Positions 57,621 through 64,000 of a DNA stretch of 64,000 bases are shown here, piece by piece. Source of the stretch: Rugosimonospora sp040255525. GTDB taxonomy: Bacteria; Actinomycetota; Actinomycetes; Mycobacteriales; Micromonosporaceae. The stretch is from the NCBI GenBank assembly GCA_040255525.1, contig JBDZVD010000011.1, positions 1 through 64,000 on the forward strand. The letters are read 5' to 3'. Numbering within the stretch: the first letter of the stretch is position 1; every line of letters begins with the position of its first letter. Below the pieces are notes generated by a model. It did not search any database. It was not told where the DNA came from and was given only the letters and a program-made list of their open reading frames with translations. Position numbers and translations under genes: made by a program.

Positions 57621-58326
57621 CCTCGGCCTGCTCCTGGTCGCGCAGCTGGCCTGGCCAGCGGCGTTCCACTCGGTGAGCGAAGGAGCCTCGCAGCCCACGA
57701 AGGCGCCCGTGGTGCCGGCACCGGGTACCGCGACGCCGGCTGCCCCGGCCACGCCCGCGACGCCGGCTGCCCCGGCCACGCCCGCCACGCCGGCTGCCCC
57801 GGCTACGCCGGGTTCCGCGTCCGCCCCGGCCGCGAAGAGCCCGTCAGCGTTGCCGACCCCGGCCCAGCTGATGCCGGAGGGCATGCCGACCGGCCAGTCG
57901 ACGTTCATCCCGACCACCGTCCAGATGGGCAATGCGCGCGCCATCATCCAGACCGGGCAGCAGCTGAACCTGCCGCCGCGGGCATGGGTGATCGCGGTGG
58001 CCACCTCGCTGCAGGAGACCAAGCTCATCAACTACGGCAACCTCGGCGGCGCCAACGACCACGACTCGCTGGGCCTGTTCCAGCAGCGCCCGTCGTCCGG
58101 CTGGGGTACGCCCGACGAGCTGACCGACCCGCACTACGCGGCGAGCGCGTTCTACCACGCGCTGGTCCAGGTGCCGGGCTGGCAGAACCTGCCGCTGACC
58201 GTGGCGGCACAGGACGTGCAGGTGTCCGCGTTCGGCGACCGGTACGCCCAGTGGGAGAAGCAGGCCACCGACATGGTGCTGGCCCAGTACGGCGTCGGCC
58301 CGTACTGGGGCGTGGCTGCCGGCTGA
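57325..58326 (+). CDS. Membrane-anchored lysozyme-like domain protein
   Basis: A 333-residue protein. The N-terminal 100 residues are five degenerate 18-residue repeats of type VLVNLDRxRxW, then a hydrophobic segment (GVLGLLLVAQLAWPAAF, about 95-111), a Pro/Ala/Thr linker with 27-bp repeats, and a C-terminal domain with ETKLINYGNLGGANDHDSLGLFQQRPSSGWG and AFYHAL, typical of actinobacterial lysozyme/transglycosylase-like domains. It probably acts on the cell wall outside the membrane. GTG start with GAAGGAACC upstream. A terminator hairpin follows. Confidence 0.75.
   Translation: MLVNLDRSRRWPSAIAHGVLVNLDRARPWLIGIASWLIAGIIWIMSRTERPRHWVAVRSRPVLARLDGPANRLAVAGRWVLARVDRFQHWMPGIPRRGVLGLLLVAQLAWPAAFHSVSEGASQPTKAPVVPAPGTATPAAPATPATPAAPATPATPAAPATPGSASAPAAKSPSALPTPAQLMPEGMPTGQSTFIPTTVQMGNARAIIQTGQQLNLPPRAWVIAVATSLQETKLINYGNLGGANDHDSLGLFQQRPSSGWGTPDELTDPHYAASAFYHALVQVPGWQNLPLTVAAQDVQVSAFGDRYAQWEKQATDMVLAQYGVGPYWGVAAG
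57725..57810 (+). repeat. 27-bp coding tandem repeat, about 3 copies
   Basis: Near-identical 27-bp units encode TPAAPATPA repeats in the linker between the membrane segment and the enzymatic domain. Confidence 0.8.
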
Positions 58327-58347
58327 GCCCGCGTACGAACAGAACCT

Positions 58348-58378
58348 GGCCCGGTACCTCGCGCGGAGGTGCCGGGCC
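58348..58378. terminator. Bidirectional hairpin between convergent genes
   Basis: A 13-bp stem (GGCCCGGTACCTC with one G-T wobble) and 5-base loop, 22 bases after the lysozyme-like stop and just before the pntB stop. Confidence 0.8.
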
Positions 58379-58384
58379 GGGCGC

Positions 58385-59785
58385 CTAACCGACCAGAGTC
58401 TTCACCGCCGCGGTGAGGTCCGTGATGCCCTTGCGGGCGTCGGCGAACAGCATGCCGGTCTTCGGGTCGGAGTACAGATCGTTGTCGATGCCCGCGTACC
58501 CGTGCCCCATCGAGCGCTTGATCACGACCACCGTCCGGGCCTGGTCGACGTCCAGGATCGGCATGCCGGAGATGGGGTTGCCCGGCCGGCGGGCGGCCGG
58601 GTTGGTGACGTCGTTGGCGCCGACGACCAGGGCCACGTCGGTACGGGCGAACTCCGGATTGGCCTCGTCCATCTCCTGCAATTGCGGGTAGGGCACGTTC
58701 GCCTCGGCGAGCAGCACGTTCATGTGTCCGGGCATCCGCCCGGCCACCGGGTGGATGGCGTAGCTGACCTCGATGCCCCGCTGCTCCAGCACCTGCGCCA
58801 GCTCGGCGAGCTGGTGCTGGGCCTGCGCGGCGGCCAGCCCGTACCCCGGCACGAACATCACCTTGCTCGCGTAGGCGAGCTGGATCGCCACGTCGTCCGC
58901 CGACACCTCCCGGACGTGCGCTTCCCGGGCGCCGCCGGCCGGCGCGCTGTCCCCGGTGCCGAAGCCGCCCACGATGATGCTGGGGATCGAGCGGTTCATC
59001 GCGTCGGCCATGAGCTTGGTGAGGATCGTGCCGGACGCGCCGACCAGGGCTCCGGCGATGATGAGCACCGGGTTGGCGAGCACGAAGCCGGCCATCGCCA
59101 CGGCGGTACCGGTGAACGCGTTGAGCAGCGAGATGACGACCGGCATGTCGGCGCCGCCGATGGGCAGCACCATGGTCACGCCGAAGCCCAGCCCGGCCAC
59201 CAGGAGCACGATGAGCGGCGCCCGGTGCGCCGGGGCGGCGACCAGCCAGCAGCCGCTGGCCACGAACCCGGCGGCGAGCACCCCGGTCAGCACCCGGGCG
59301 CCCGCAAACACCAACGGCTGGCTGGGGATCCAGCCCTGCAGCTTGCCGGCCGCGACCAGCGAACCGGTGAAGGTGACCGTACCGATGAGGATGTCCAGCG
59401 CGGCGGTCACCGCGACCGACGCCGACACGGACGGGCCGCTGGACAGGTCGTTGACCGCGAGCAGCGCGGCGGCCCCGCCGCCGACCGCGTTGAACAGGCT
59501 GACCAGCTGCGGCATGGCCGTCATCGCGACACCACGCGCGGCGTAGAGCCCGACAGCCCCGCCGAGTGCCGCGCCGGCGAGCAGGACGACGACGCCGGTG
59601 GTGGTGATGCTGTGGTCGCGGATCAGGACGGCGCCGGTGACGAGTACCGCGGCGGCCATCGCGGTCGCGGAGAGCTGGTTGCCGCGCCGGGCGGTGGCGG
59701 GGGAGTTCATCAGGTGCAGGCCGAGCACGAAGCCGGCCGCGGCGGCCAGGTACACCAGGTGGGTCGCCGTGTCGAAGCCGCTCAT
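58385..59785 (-). CDS. pntB: NAD(P) transhydrogenase beta subunit (PntB)
   Basis: A 466-residue membrane and nucleotide-binding subunit. About eight or nine hydrophobic segments come first, and the C-terminal domain III (from about residue 285) binds NADP(H): FVPGYGLAAAQAQHQLAEL, PVAGRMPGHMNVLLAEANVPY, VGANDVTNPAA and the end KRSMGHGYAGIDNDLY. It couples proton flow to hydride transfer between NADH and NADP+. Its ATG overlaps the stop of the upstream subunit (ATGA). Confidence 0.95.
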   Translation of the reverse strand: MSGFDTATHLVYLAAAAGFVLGLHLMNSPATARRGNQLSATAMAAAVLVTGAVLIRDHSITTTGVVVLLAGAALGGAVGLYAARGVAMTAMPQLVSLFNAVGGGAAALLAVNDLSSGPSVSASVAVTAALDILIGTVTFTGSLVAAGKLQGWIPSQPLVFAGARVLTGVLAAGFVASGCWLVAAPAHRAPLIVLLVAGLGFGVTMVLPIGGADMPVVISLLNAFTGTAVAMAGFVLANPVLIIAGALVGASGTILTKLMADAMNRSIPSIIVGGFGTGDSAPAGGAREAHVREVSADDVAIQLAYASKVMFVPGYGLAAAQAQHQLAELAQVLEQRGIEVSYAIHPVAGRMPGHMNVLLAEANVPYPQLQEMDEANPEFARTDVALVVGANDVTNPAARRPGNPISGMPILDVDQARTVVVIKRSMGHGYAGIDNDLYSDPKTGMLFADARKGITDLTAAVKTLVG

Positions 59786-60093
59786 CGCTGGCCGCCGTCG
59801 CGGGGCTGGGGGGCGCGGGCGCGGAACATGCCGAGCATCCGGTCGGTGACCACGTACCCGCCGACGACGTTGGCGGTGGCGAAGGCCATCGCGACGAACG
59901 CCAGCAGGTACCCGGCCGGCCCGCGCGCGGTGCTCGCGATGAGCATCGCGCCGACCAGGACGATGCCGTGGATGGAGTTGGCCCCGGACATCAGCGGGGT
60001 GTGCAGGGTCGCCGGTACCTTGCTGATCACCTCGAATCCGACCAGCAGGCTGAGGACGAACACGGTGAGGTCGAACATCAGGTCGGTGCTCAT
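59782..60093 (-). CDS. pntA2: NAD(P) transhydrogenase alpha subunit part 2 (PntA2)
   Basis: A 103-residue membrane subunit with three hydrophobic segments: FDLTVFVLSLLVGFEVISKVP near the start, then LHTPLMSGANSIHGIVLVGA, a strongly conserved loop in transhydrogenases, and AMAFATANVVGGYVVTDRML. Split alpha subunits (PntAA, PntAB) are normal in actinobacteria. It overlaps both neighbours by 4 bp. Confidence 0.95.
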   Translation of the reverse strand: MSTDLMFDLTVFVLSLLVGFEVISKVPATLHTPLMSGANSIHGIVLVGAMLIASTARGPAGYLLAFVAMAFATANVVGGYVVTDRMLGMFRARAPQPRDGGQR

Positions 60094-61220
60094 CGCGCAC
60101 CACCACCGTGCCGCGCCTGGCCGGCATGGCTGACCACCGTGGCGGCGAGGATCTCGTCGTCCAGGTCGATCCGCGGCACCCCGTCGCGGATCAGGTGTGC
60201 CAGCAGGGCGGTGATGTTCCGGGCGTACGCGGCCGACGCGCCGGGTGCCATCGCGGACGGCAGGTTCCCGGCACCGATGAGCCGTACGCCGTCGGCGACC
60301 AGCACGCTACTCTCCGGCTGGGAGCCCGCCACGTTGCCGCCGTACGGCCCGGCGGCGAGGTCCACCACGACCGACCCGGGCCGCATGCCCTTGAGCGCGT
60401 CCTGGGTCACCAGCAGCGGCGGTTTGCGGCCCGGTACCAGCGCCGTCGTTATCACCACGTCGAACTCTCCGATCCGTTGTTGCAGCGCCTCCTGCTGTGC
60501 CTCGCGCTCGGCGTCCGACAGGGCCCTGGCGTAGCCGCCCTCGCCGTTGCCGACGGTGACCCCGGTCAGGTCCAGGAACCGGGCACCCATCGAGTGCACC
60601 TCGTCGCGGGTCTCGGGCCGGATGTCGTACCCGGTCACCTGCGCGCCGAGCCGCTTCGCGGTGCCGATCGCGGACAAGCCGGCCACGCCGACGCCCAACA
60701 CCAGCACCTGCGCCGGTTTCGCGGTACCGGCGGCGGTCATCAGCATCGGGAAGTACCGGCCGTACGCGTCCGCGGCCACCAGGGCCGCCTTGTACCCGGC
60801 GATGCTCGCCTGCGAGGTCAGCGCGTCCATCGACTGCGCCCGGCTCAGCGTGCGGGGCAACAGGTCGAGGCTCACCGCGTCCACCCCCCGCCGGGCCAGG
60901 GCCGGTACCCGGTCCGGGTCGGCCGACGGCTCCAGCAGGCCGACCAGTACCTGCCCCTCGCGCATCCGCTCCACCCGGTCGGCGGCGGGCGGCCGTACGC
61001 ACACCAGCACGCCGGCCCGTGCGAACAGCTCGGCCGCGTCGACCGGTACCGCGCCCACCTGCGTGTACGCGCTGTCGGGCAGGAACGCGCCGGTACCGGC
61101 GTCATGCTCGACGAGCACGTCACAGCCCAGCTGCCGCAGTCGCGCGACCACCGCGGGCACCACGGCGACGCGCTGCTCGCCGGGCTCGGACTCCTTCACC
61201 ACACCGATGCTCGTCGTCAC
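60090..61220 (-). CDS. pntA1: NAD(P) transhydrogenase alpha subunit part 1 (PntA1)
   Basis: A 376-residue soluble domain I that binds NAD(H). It begins IGVVKESEPGEQRVAVVPAVVARL, contains the RAQSMDALTSQASIAGYKA segment near residue 130, the nucleotide loop LVLGVGVAGLSAIGTAKRLGAQVTGYDIRPE (about 170-200), and VVITTALVPGRKPPLLV. Related to alanine dehydrogenase. It is the first gene of the coupled pntA1-pntA2-pntB operon, 113 bp downstream of the response regulator gene. Confidence 0.95.
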   Translation of the reverse strand: MTTSIGVVKESEPGEQRVAVVPAVVARLRQLGCDVLVEHDAGTGAFLPDSAYTQVGAVPVDAAELFARAGVLVCVRPPAADRVERMREGQVLVGLLEPSADPDRVPALARRGVDAVSLDLLPRTLSRAQSMDALTSQASIAGYKAALVAADAYGRYFPMLMTAAGTAKPAQVLVLGVGVAGLSAIGTAKRLGAQVTGYDIRPETRDEVHSMGARFLDLTGVTVGNGEGGYARALSDAEREAQQEALQQRIGEFDVVITTALVPGRKPPLLVTQDALKGMRPGSVVVDLAAGPYGGNVAGSQPESSVLVADGVRLIGAGNLPSAMAPGASAAYARNITALLAHLIRDGVPRIDLDDEILAATVVSHAGQARHGGGAR

Positions 61221-61333
61221 GAGCGCCTCCCATCGACAACGCTGTCTTCAGGATCGAAGCGTAGGCGTGACGATACCGTCACGCCCACTGCCGAACGGCT
61301 CCGATCGCTTCGATGGCATCCGGCGACGAACCG

Positions 61334-61996
61334 CTACGACGCGGAGCCCGGTCGCACCAGCCCCACCTCATAGGCGAGCACCGCCGCCTGAACCCGGTCG
61401 CGCAGGTCGAGTTTGCTGAGGATCGCCGACAGGTGCGTCTTCACGGTCGCCTGGCTGAGGACGAGTCGCTGCGCGATCTCGGCGTTGGACATCGCGCGGG
61501 CGACCAGCTTCAGCACCTCGACTTCCCGGTCGGTGAGCAGGTCCAGCCGCGCGGGCTTCTCCACGCCGGGCAGCTGGTCGGCGAACCGGTCCAGCAGCCG
61601 TCGCGTCACGGTCGGCGCGAGCAGCGCCTCACCGCGGGCCACCACCCGCACCGCCTCGGCGAGGTCGGCCGGGCGGGTGTCCTTGAGAAGGAAGCCGCTG
61701 GCGCCCGCGCGCAGCGCGGCGAACACCGGCTCGTCCAGGTCGAACGTGGTGAGCATGATGACCCGGGCGGGGTTGCCGGCACTGACCAGGCGGCGGGTGG
61801 CTTCGATGCCGTCCAGTCGCGCCATCCGCACGTCCATCAGGATCACGTCCGGCCGCAGCCGCTCCGCGAGCACGACCGCCTCCAGCCCGTCGCCGGCCTC
61901 GCCGACGACCGAGAGGTCCTCACGCGCGTCAATGATCATCGACAGGCCCGCCCGGACCAGGTCCTGGTCGTCGGCGATCAGTACCCGGATGGTCAT
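61334..61996 (-). CDS. NarL/LuxR-family response regulator
   Basis: A 220-residue response regulator. The receiver has the acidic pair in ADDQD near residue 9, phosphorylated Asp in VILMDVRM near 54, Thr in LTTFD and Lys in FLLKD. The C-terminal LuxR helix-turn-helix is LTDREVEVLKLVARAMSNAEIAQRLVLSQATVKTHLSAILSKL. It probably binds DNA as a dimer. Its ATG overlaps the kinase stop (ATGA); the transhydrogenase operon lies directly downstream and is a possible target, not shown. Confidence 0.93.
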   Translation of the reverse strand: MTIRVLIADDQDLVRAGLSMIIDAREDLSVVGEAGDGLEAVVLAERLRPDVILMDVRMARLDGIEATRRLVSAGNPARVIMLTTFDLDEPVFAALRAGASGFLLKDTRPADLAEAVRVVARGEALLAPTVTRRLLDRFADQLPGVEKPARLDLLTDREVEVLKLVARAMSNAEIAQRLVLSQATVKTHLSAILSKLDLRDRVQAAVLAYEVGLVRPGSAS

Positions 61997-63090
61997 CGGG
62001 CGGCCAGAAGCGGCAGGTGCGCGCGTACCTGGAAGCCACCCTGCGGCAGCGGGCCGGCGTCGAGCGTGCCGCCCAGCAGCCGGGCGCGTTCGCGCATGCC
62101 GACGATGCCGTGCCGGGTACCCGAGGTCACCGCGGCTCCCGGTGCCCGCGCCGTACCGTCGTCCACGATCTCCAACTGGAGAGCCCGCGGCGCGTACCGG
62201 ACGGTGACGTCGGCCCGGGTGGCGTGCGCGTGGCGCAGCGTGTTCGTGAGCGACTCCTGGACGATCCGGTACGCGGACAGGTCGACGCCGGCCGGGATCG
62301 GCTCGGCGCTGCCCTCGGTGCGCAGCACGACCTCGAGCCCGGCCGCGCGCAGCGACGCGGCCAGGGGCGCCAGCTGGTCGAGGCCGGGCTGGGGCTCGTT
62401 CGGTTCGGTCAGGTCTTCGGGGCGCATGGTCTGCAACAGGGTACGCAACTCGGCCAGCGCGGTGCGGGCGGCGGTCTGGATCCCGCCCAGGGCCTGCCGC
62501 GCCCGTTCCGGCCGGGCGTCGAACACGTCCTCGGCGGCCGCCGCCTGCACCACGATGACCGACACCGTGTGCGCCACGACATCGTGCAGTTCCCGGGCGA
62601 TGCGGGTCCGTTCCTCGGCGAGGATGTGCCGGCGCTCCGCCTCGCGGCGCAGCCGATAGGTGCGGATCAGCTCGCCCAGCGACCAGGCCAGGGCCGGACC
62701 CGCGCCGGCGAGCAGGACGTCGCGCCAGCCGCCCCCCTCGGCCAGCTTCCACGGCGTCGCGACCACCAGGGCGCCCAGCGCCCACAACGAGACCCGGGGC
62801 GGCCGCAGGGTGCTGAACATGGTCAGCGGGGCGGCGGCCAGGCCGAGCCAGCCCACCTGCGGGCAGAGCAGCTGCAGCCCGATCCCGGACGCGATGACCA
62901 CGGCCATCGCCCGTACCGGGTACCGGCGCATCCACAGCAGGCAGCTGGACTGCACCAGCGCGAGGGCGAGGGCGGTGGCGGTGGTGTCGTGCGGCCCGCC
63001 GGAAATGAACAAGATCATGGCCGCCAGTGCCGAGGCCATCGCCGCGGCGAACGGGAGGTTCCCGGTCCTACAGGCAGGTCTGGCGGGCAC
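61993..63090 (-). CDS. DesK-type sensor histidine kinase
   Basis: A 365-residue kinase. Four or five hydrophobic segments fill residues 10-140, then HisKA_3 with the phospho-His in ARELHDVVAHTVSVIVVQA near residue 175. The ATPase domain has a full N box (QESLTNTLRHAHAT) and G boxes (VDDG, HGIVGMRERARLLGG). No GAF or haem domain is present, so it is not a DosS/DevS-type sensor. It is coupled to the response regulator by a 4-bp overlap. Confidence 0.93.
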   Translation of the reverse strand: MPARPACRTGNLPFAAAMASALAAMILFISGGPHDTTATALALALVQSSCLLWMRRYPVRAMAVVIASGIGLQLLCPQVGWLGLAAAPLTMFSTLRPPRVSLWALGALVVATPWKLAEGGGWRDVLLAGAGPALAWSLGELIRTYRLRREAERRHILAEERTRIARELHDVVAHTVSVIVVQAAAAEDVFDARPERARQALGGIQTAARTALAELRTLLQTMRPEDLTEPNEPQPGLDQLAPLAASLRAAGLEVVLRTEGSAEPIPAGVDLSAYRIVQESLTNTLRHAHATRADVTVRYAPRALQLEIVDDGTARAPGAAVTSGTRHGIVGMRERARLLGGTLDAGPLPQGGFQVRAHLPLLAAR

Positions 63091-63351
63091 ACGCGCAGCA
63101 TAGACGGGCTCGCGGCGGTGGCCATCGGTCCGAAGAACGACCCTGCGCCGGCGCTCATCCGCGGGAAGGATGCCCGGCCCACCGCGTGGCGTACCGCGCG
63201 CCGTCCCGGGACCGGTCGCGAGGCGTAGCGGGCCGCGCGCCGGGTCGGCCCGGGGGCCGAGCCGGAGACCGGCACGCGGACCGATCCGCCGGCCCCGTCC
63301 GCACGCCTACCGTACGGCTCAACGTGATCCGCCACCGCATCGGAGGTTGCC

Positions 63352-63777
63352 ATGTCCACCATCACCGTTCGGGCCGGTACGCGACCCGCTGCCACCCGTC
63401 GCCCCCGGGCGCTGGCGGTGGCCGCGACGGTGGCCGTGACTCTCGCCGGGTGGGCGGTGGCCGGTCCGCTCGCCGGGGTCCGGTTGGCGGTCCGCTCCGG
63501 CGACACCACCCGGATCGTCGGCCCGGCCGCGGTGGCCGTCGTGAGCCTGGTGGTCGCGCTCGCTGCCTGGGGGCTGCTCGCCGTGCTGGAGCGGATGACC
63601 CGGCGGGCCCGCGGCCTCTGGACCGGCATCGCGCTGGCGGTGCTCGTGCTGTCGCTGGCCGGACCGCTGGGCGGTGCGAGTACGGCGGCGACCGTCTCGC
63701 TGGTGTGCCTGCACCTTGCCGCGGGGGCGGTGCTCATTCCGCTGCTGGCGCGCACGGCCGGCCGGGATCGCGGCTGA
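63352..63777 (+). CDS. DUF6069-like membrane protein
   Basis: A 141-residue protein with four hydrophobic segments (about residues 22-42, 55-80, 90-110 and 113-130). The layout and sequence fit the actinobacterial DUF6069 four-helix family; function unknown. It starts at ATG 63352 after a weak purine-rich site (GGAGG at about 63342), and is divergent from the histidine kinase across about 260 bp. Confidence 0.75.
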   Translation: MSTITVRAGTRPAATRRPRALAVAATVAVTLAGWAVAGPLAGVRLAVRSGDTTRIVGPAAVAVVSLVVALAAWGLLAVLERMTRRARGLWTGIALAVLVLSLAGPLGGASTAATVSLVCLHLAAGAVLIPLLARTAGRDRG

Positions 63778-64000
63778 CCGCGACCGCCGCCGGGCCGCCC
63801 GGTCCCGTGACGGGGGCGGGACCGCCGCGCCCGACTGATCTGGTCGGCGCGCGGCGTGCCCGGCCGTGGCCGCCGTCCCCGGCCGTAGCCGCCGTCCCTT
63901 GCCGGGACGACGACCCGGACCGCAAATCCTGATCGGGTCAACGACCTGGACAGAAAATAGTCTGTTGCAGAGAGTATCTCGTCGACAACTTTCCCCGGGC
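63778..64000. other. Right-edge intergenic sequence
   Basis: After the DUF6069-like gene. I see no supported gene; the last 70 bases are less GC-rich than the rest and could hold a promoter for a gene beyond the window. Confidence 0.4.

Noticed and set aside
56859..58031. 390-codon open frame on the - strand over the lysozyme-like gene
   Set aside because: Most of it is antisense to conserved sequence on the + strand; only a short piece near 56.9 kb might reflect a decayed acetyltransferase.
61334..63090. Two-component pair as DosS/DosR
   Set aside because: The kinase has membrane segments and a HisKA_3 domain but no GAF haem-binding region.
1..64000. tRNA or rRNA genes, transposases, integrases
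   Set aside because: None of the reading frames match such proteins and I saw no cloverleaf or rRNA-like sequence.

Overview
The window is very GC-rich, and almost every gene uses G/C-ending codons, ATG/GTG/TTG starts and purine-rich ribosome binding sites. Gene content (DUF1707 protein, secreted GH3 enzyme, LacI and ROK sugar regulators, CtpI-like ATPase) fits a high-GC actinobacterium, plausibly a Micromonosporaceae-like soil actinomycete. The family-level assignment is inference. No rRNA, tRNA, CRISPR array or insertion sequence was seen.

Region by region. 1-9.6 kb: a giant P-type ATPase cut by the left edge, a small membrane protein, a two-CBS protein, a DUF2231 membrane protein, and a phosphoketolase/class I aldolase pair. 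9.9-16 kb: a secreted three-domain GH3 glycosidase whose promoter is flanked by two LacI-type operators, an RDD protein, a haloalkane-dehalogenase-like hydrolase and a lipoprotein. 16-22.6 kb: a methyltransferase, a second CBS protein, an ArsR/Mg-type P-ATPase pair and an HtrA-like protease. 22.9-32.1 kb: a five-gene branched-chain-type ABC importer, a TetR regulator sharing its operator, and a translationally coupled racemase/MaoC/MaoC set with an SDR and a peroxiredoxin. These read as uptake and CoA-ester catabolism of a methyl-branched acid.

32-44 kb is a sugar-acquisition island: LacI and GH43 beta-xylosidase (divergent, shared palindromes), a ROK repressor, an aldehyde dehydrogenase/hydroxyacid dehydrogenase/aldo-keto reductase operon, and a sugar ABC importer (binding protein plus two permeases, no ATPase). 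The last two operons start at near-identical promoter/operator elements. 44-51 kb holds an acyl-CoA synthetase, an SDR, a pirin, a DksA-like zinc-finger protein and a DUF6745-like protein. 51-55 kb holds a broken LacI regulator divergent from a glycogen-debranching-type enzyme. 55-57.3 kb looks foreign or decayed: a hemE with two TTA codons and about 0.8 kb of non-coding DNA with strong palindromes. 57.3-64 kb: a repeat-rich secreted lysozyme-like protein, the three-subunit proton-translocating transhydrogenase, a two-component system and a DUF6069-like protein.

The most unusual observation is a repeat-expansion phenomenon inside genes. The LacI-family regulator at 51.2-52.6 kb carries a 57-bp (19-codon) tandem array in its effector domain. 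One unit has two extra bases in a GT run, which throws the rest of the protein out of frame. A second, unrelated 54-bp array lies further downstream in the same gene. The core of the 57-bp unit recurs in frame in a linker of the P-type ATPase 49 kb away, suggesting a dispersed, protein-coding repeat element with possible slippage-based switching.
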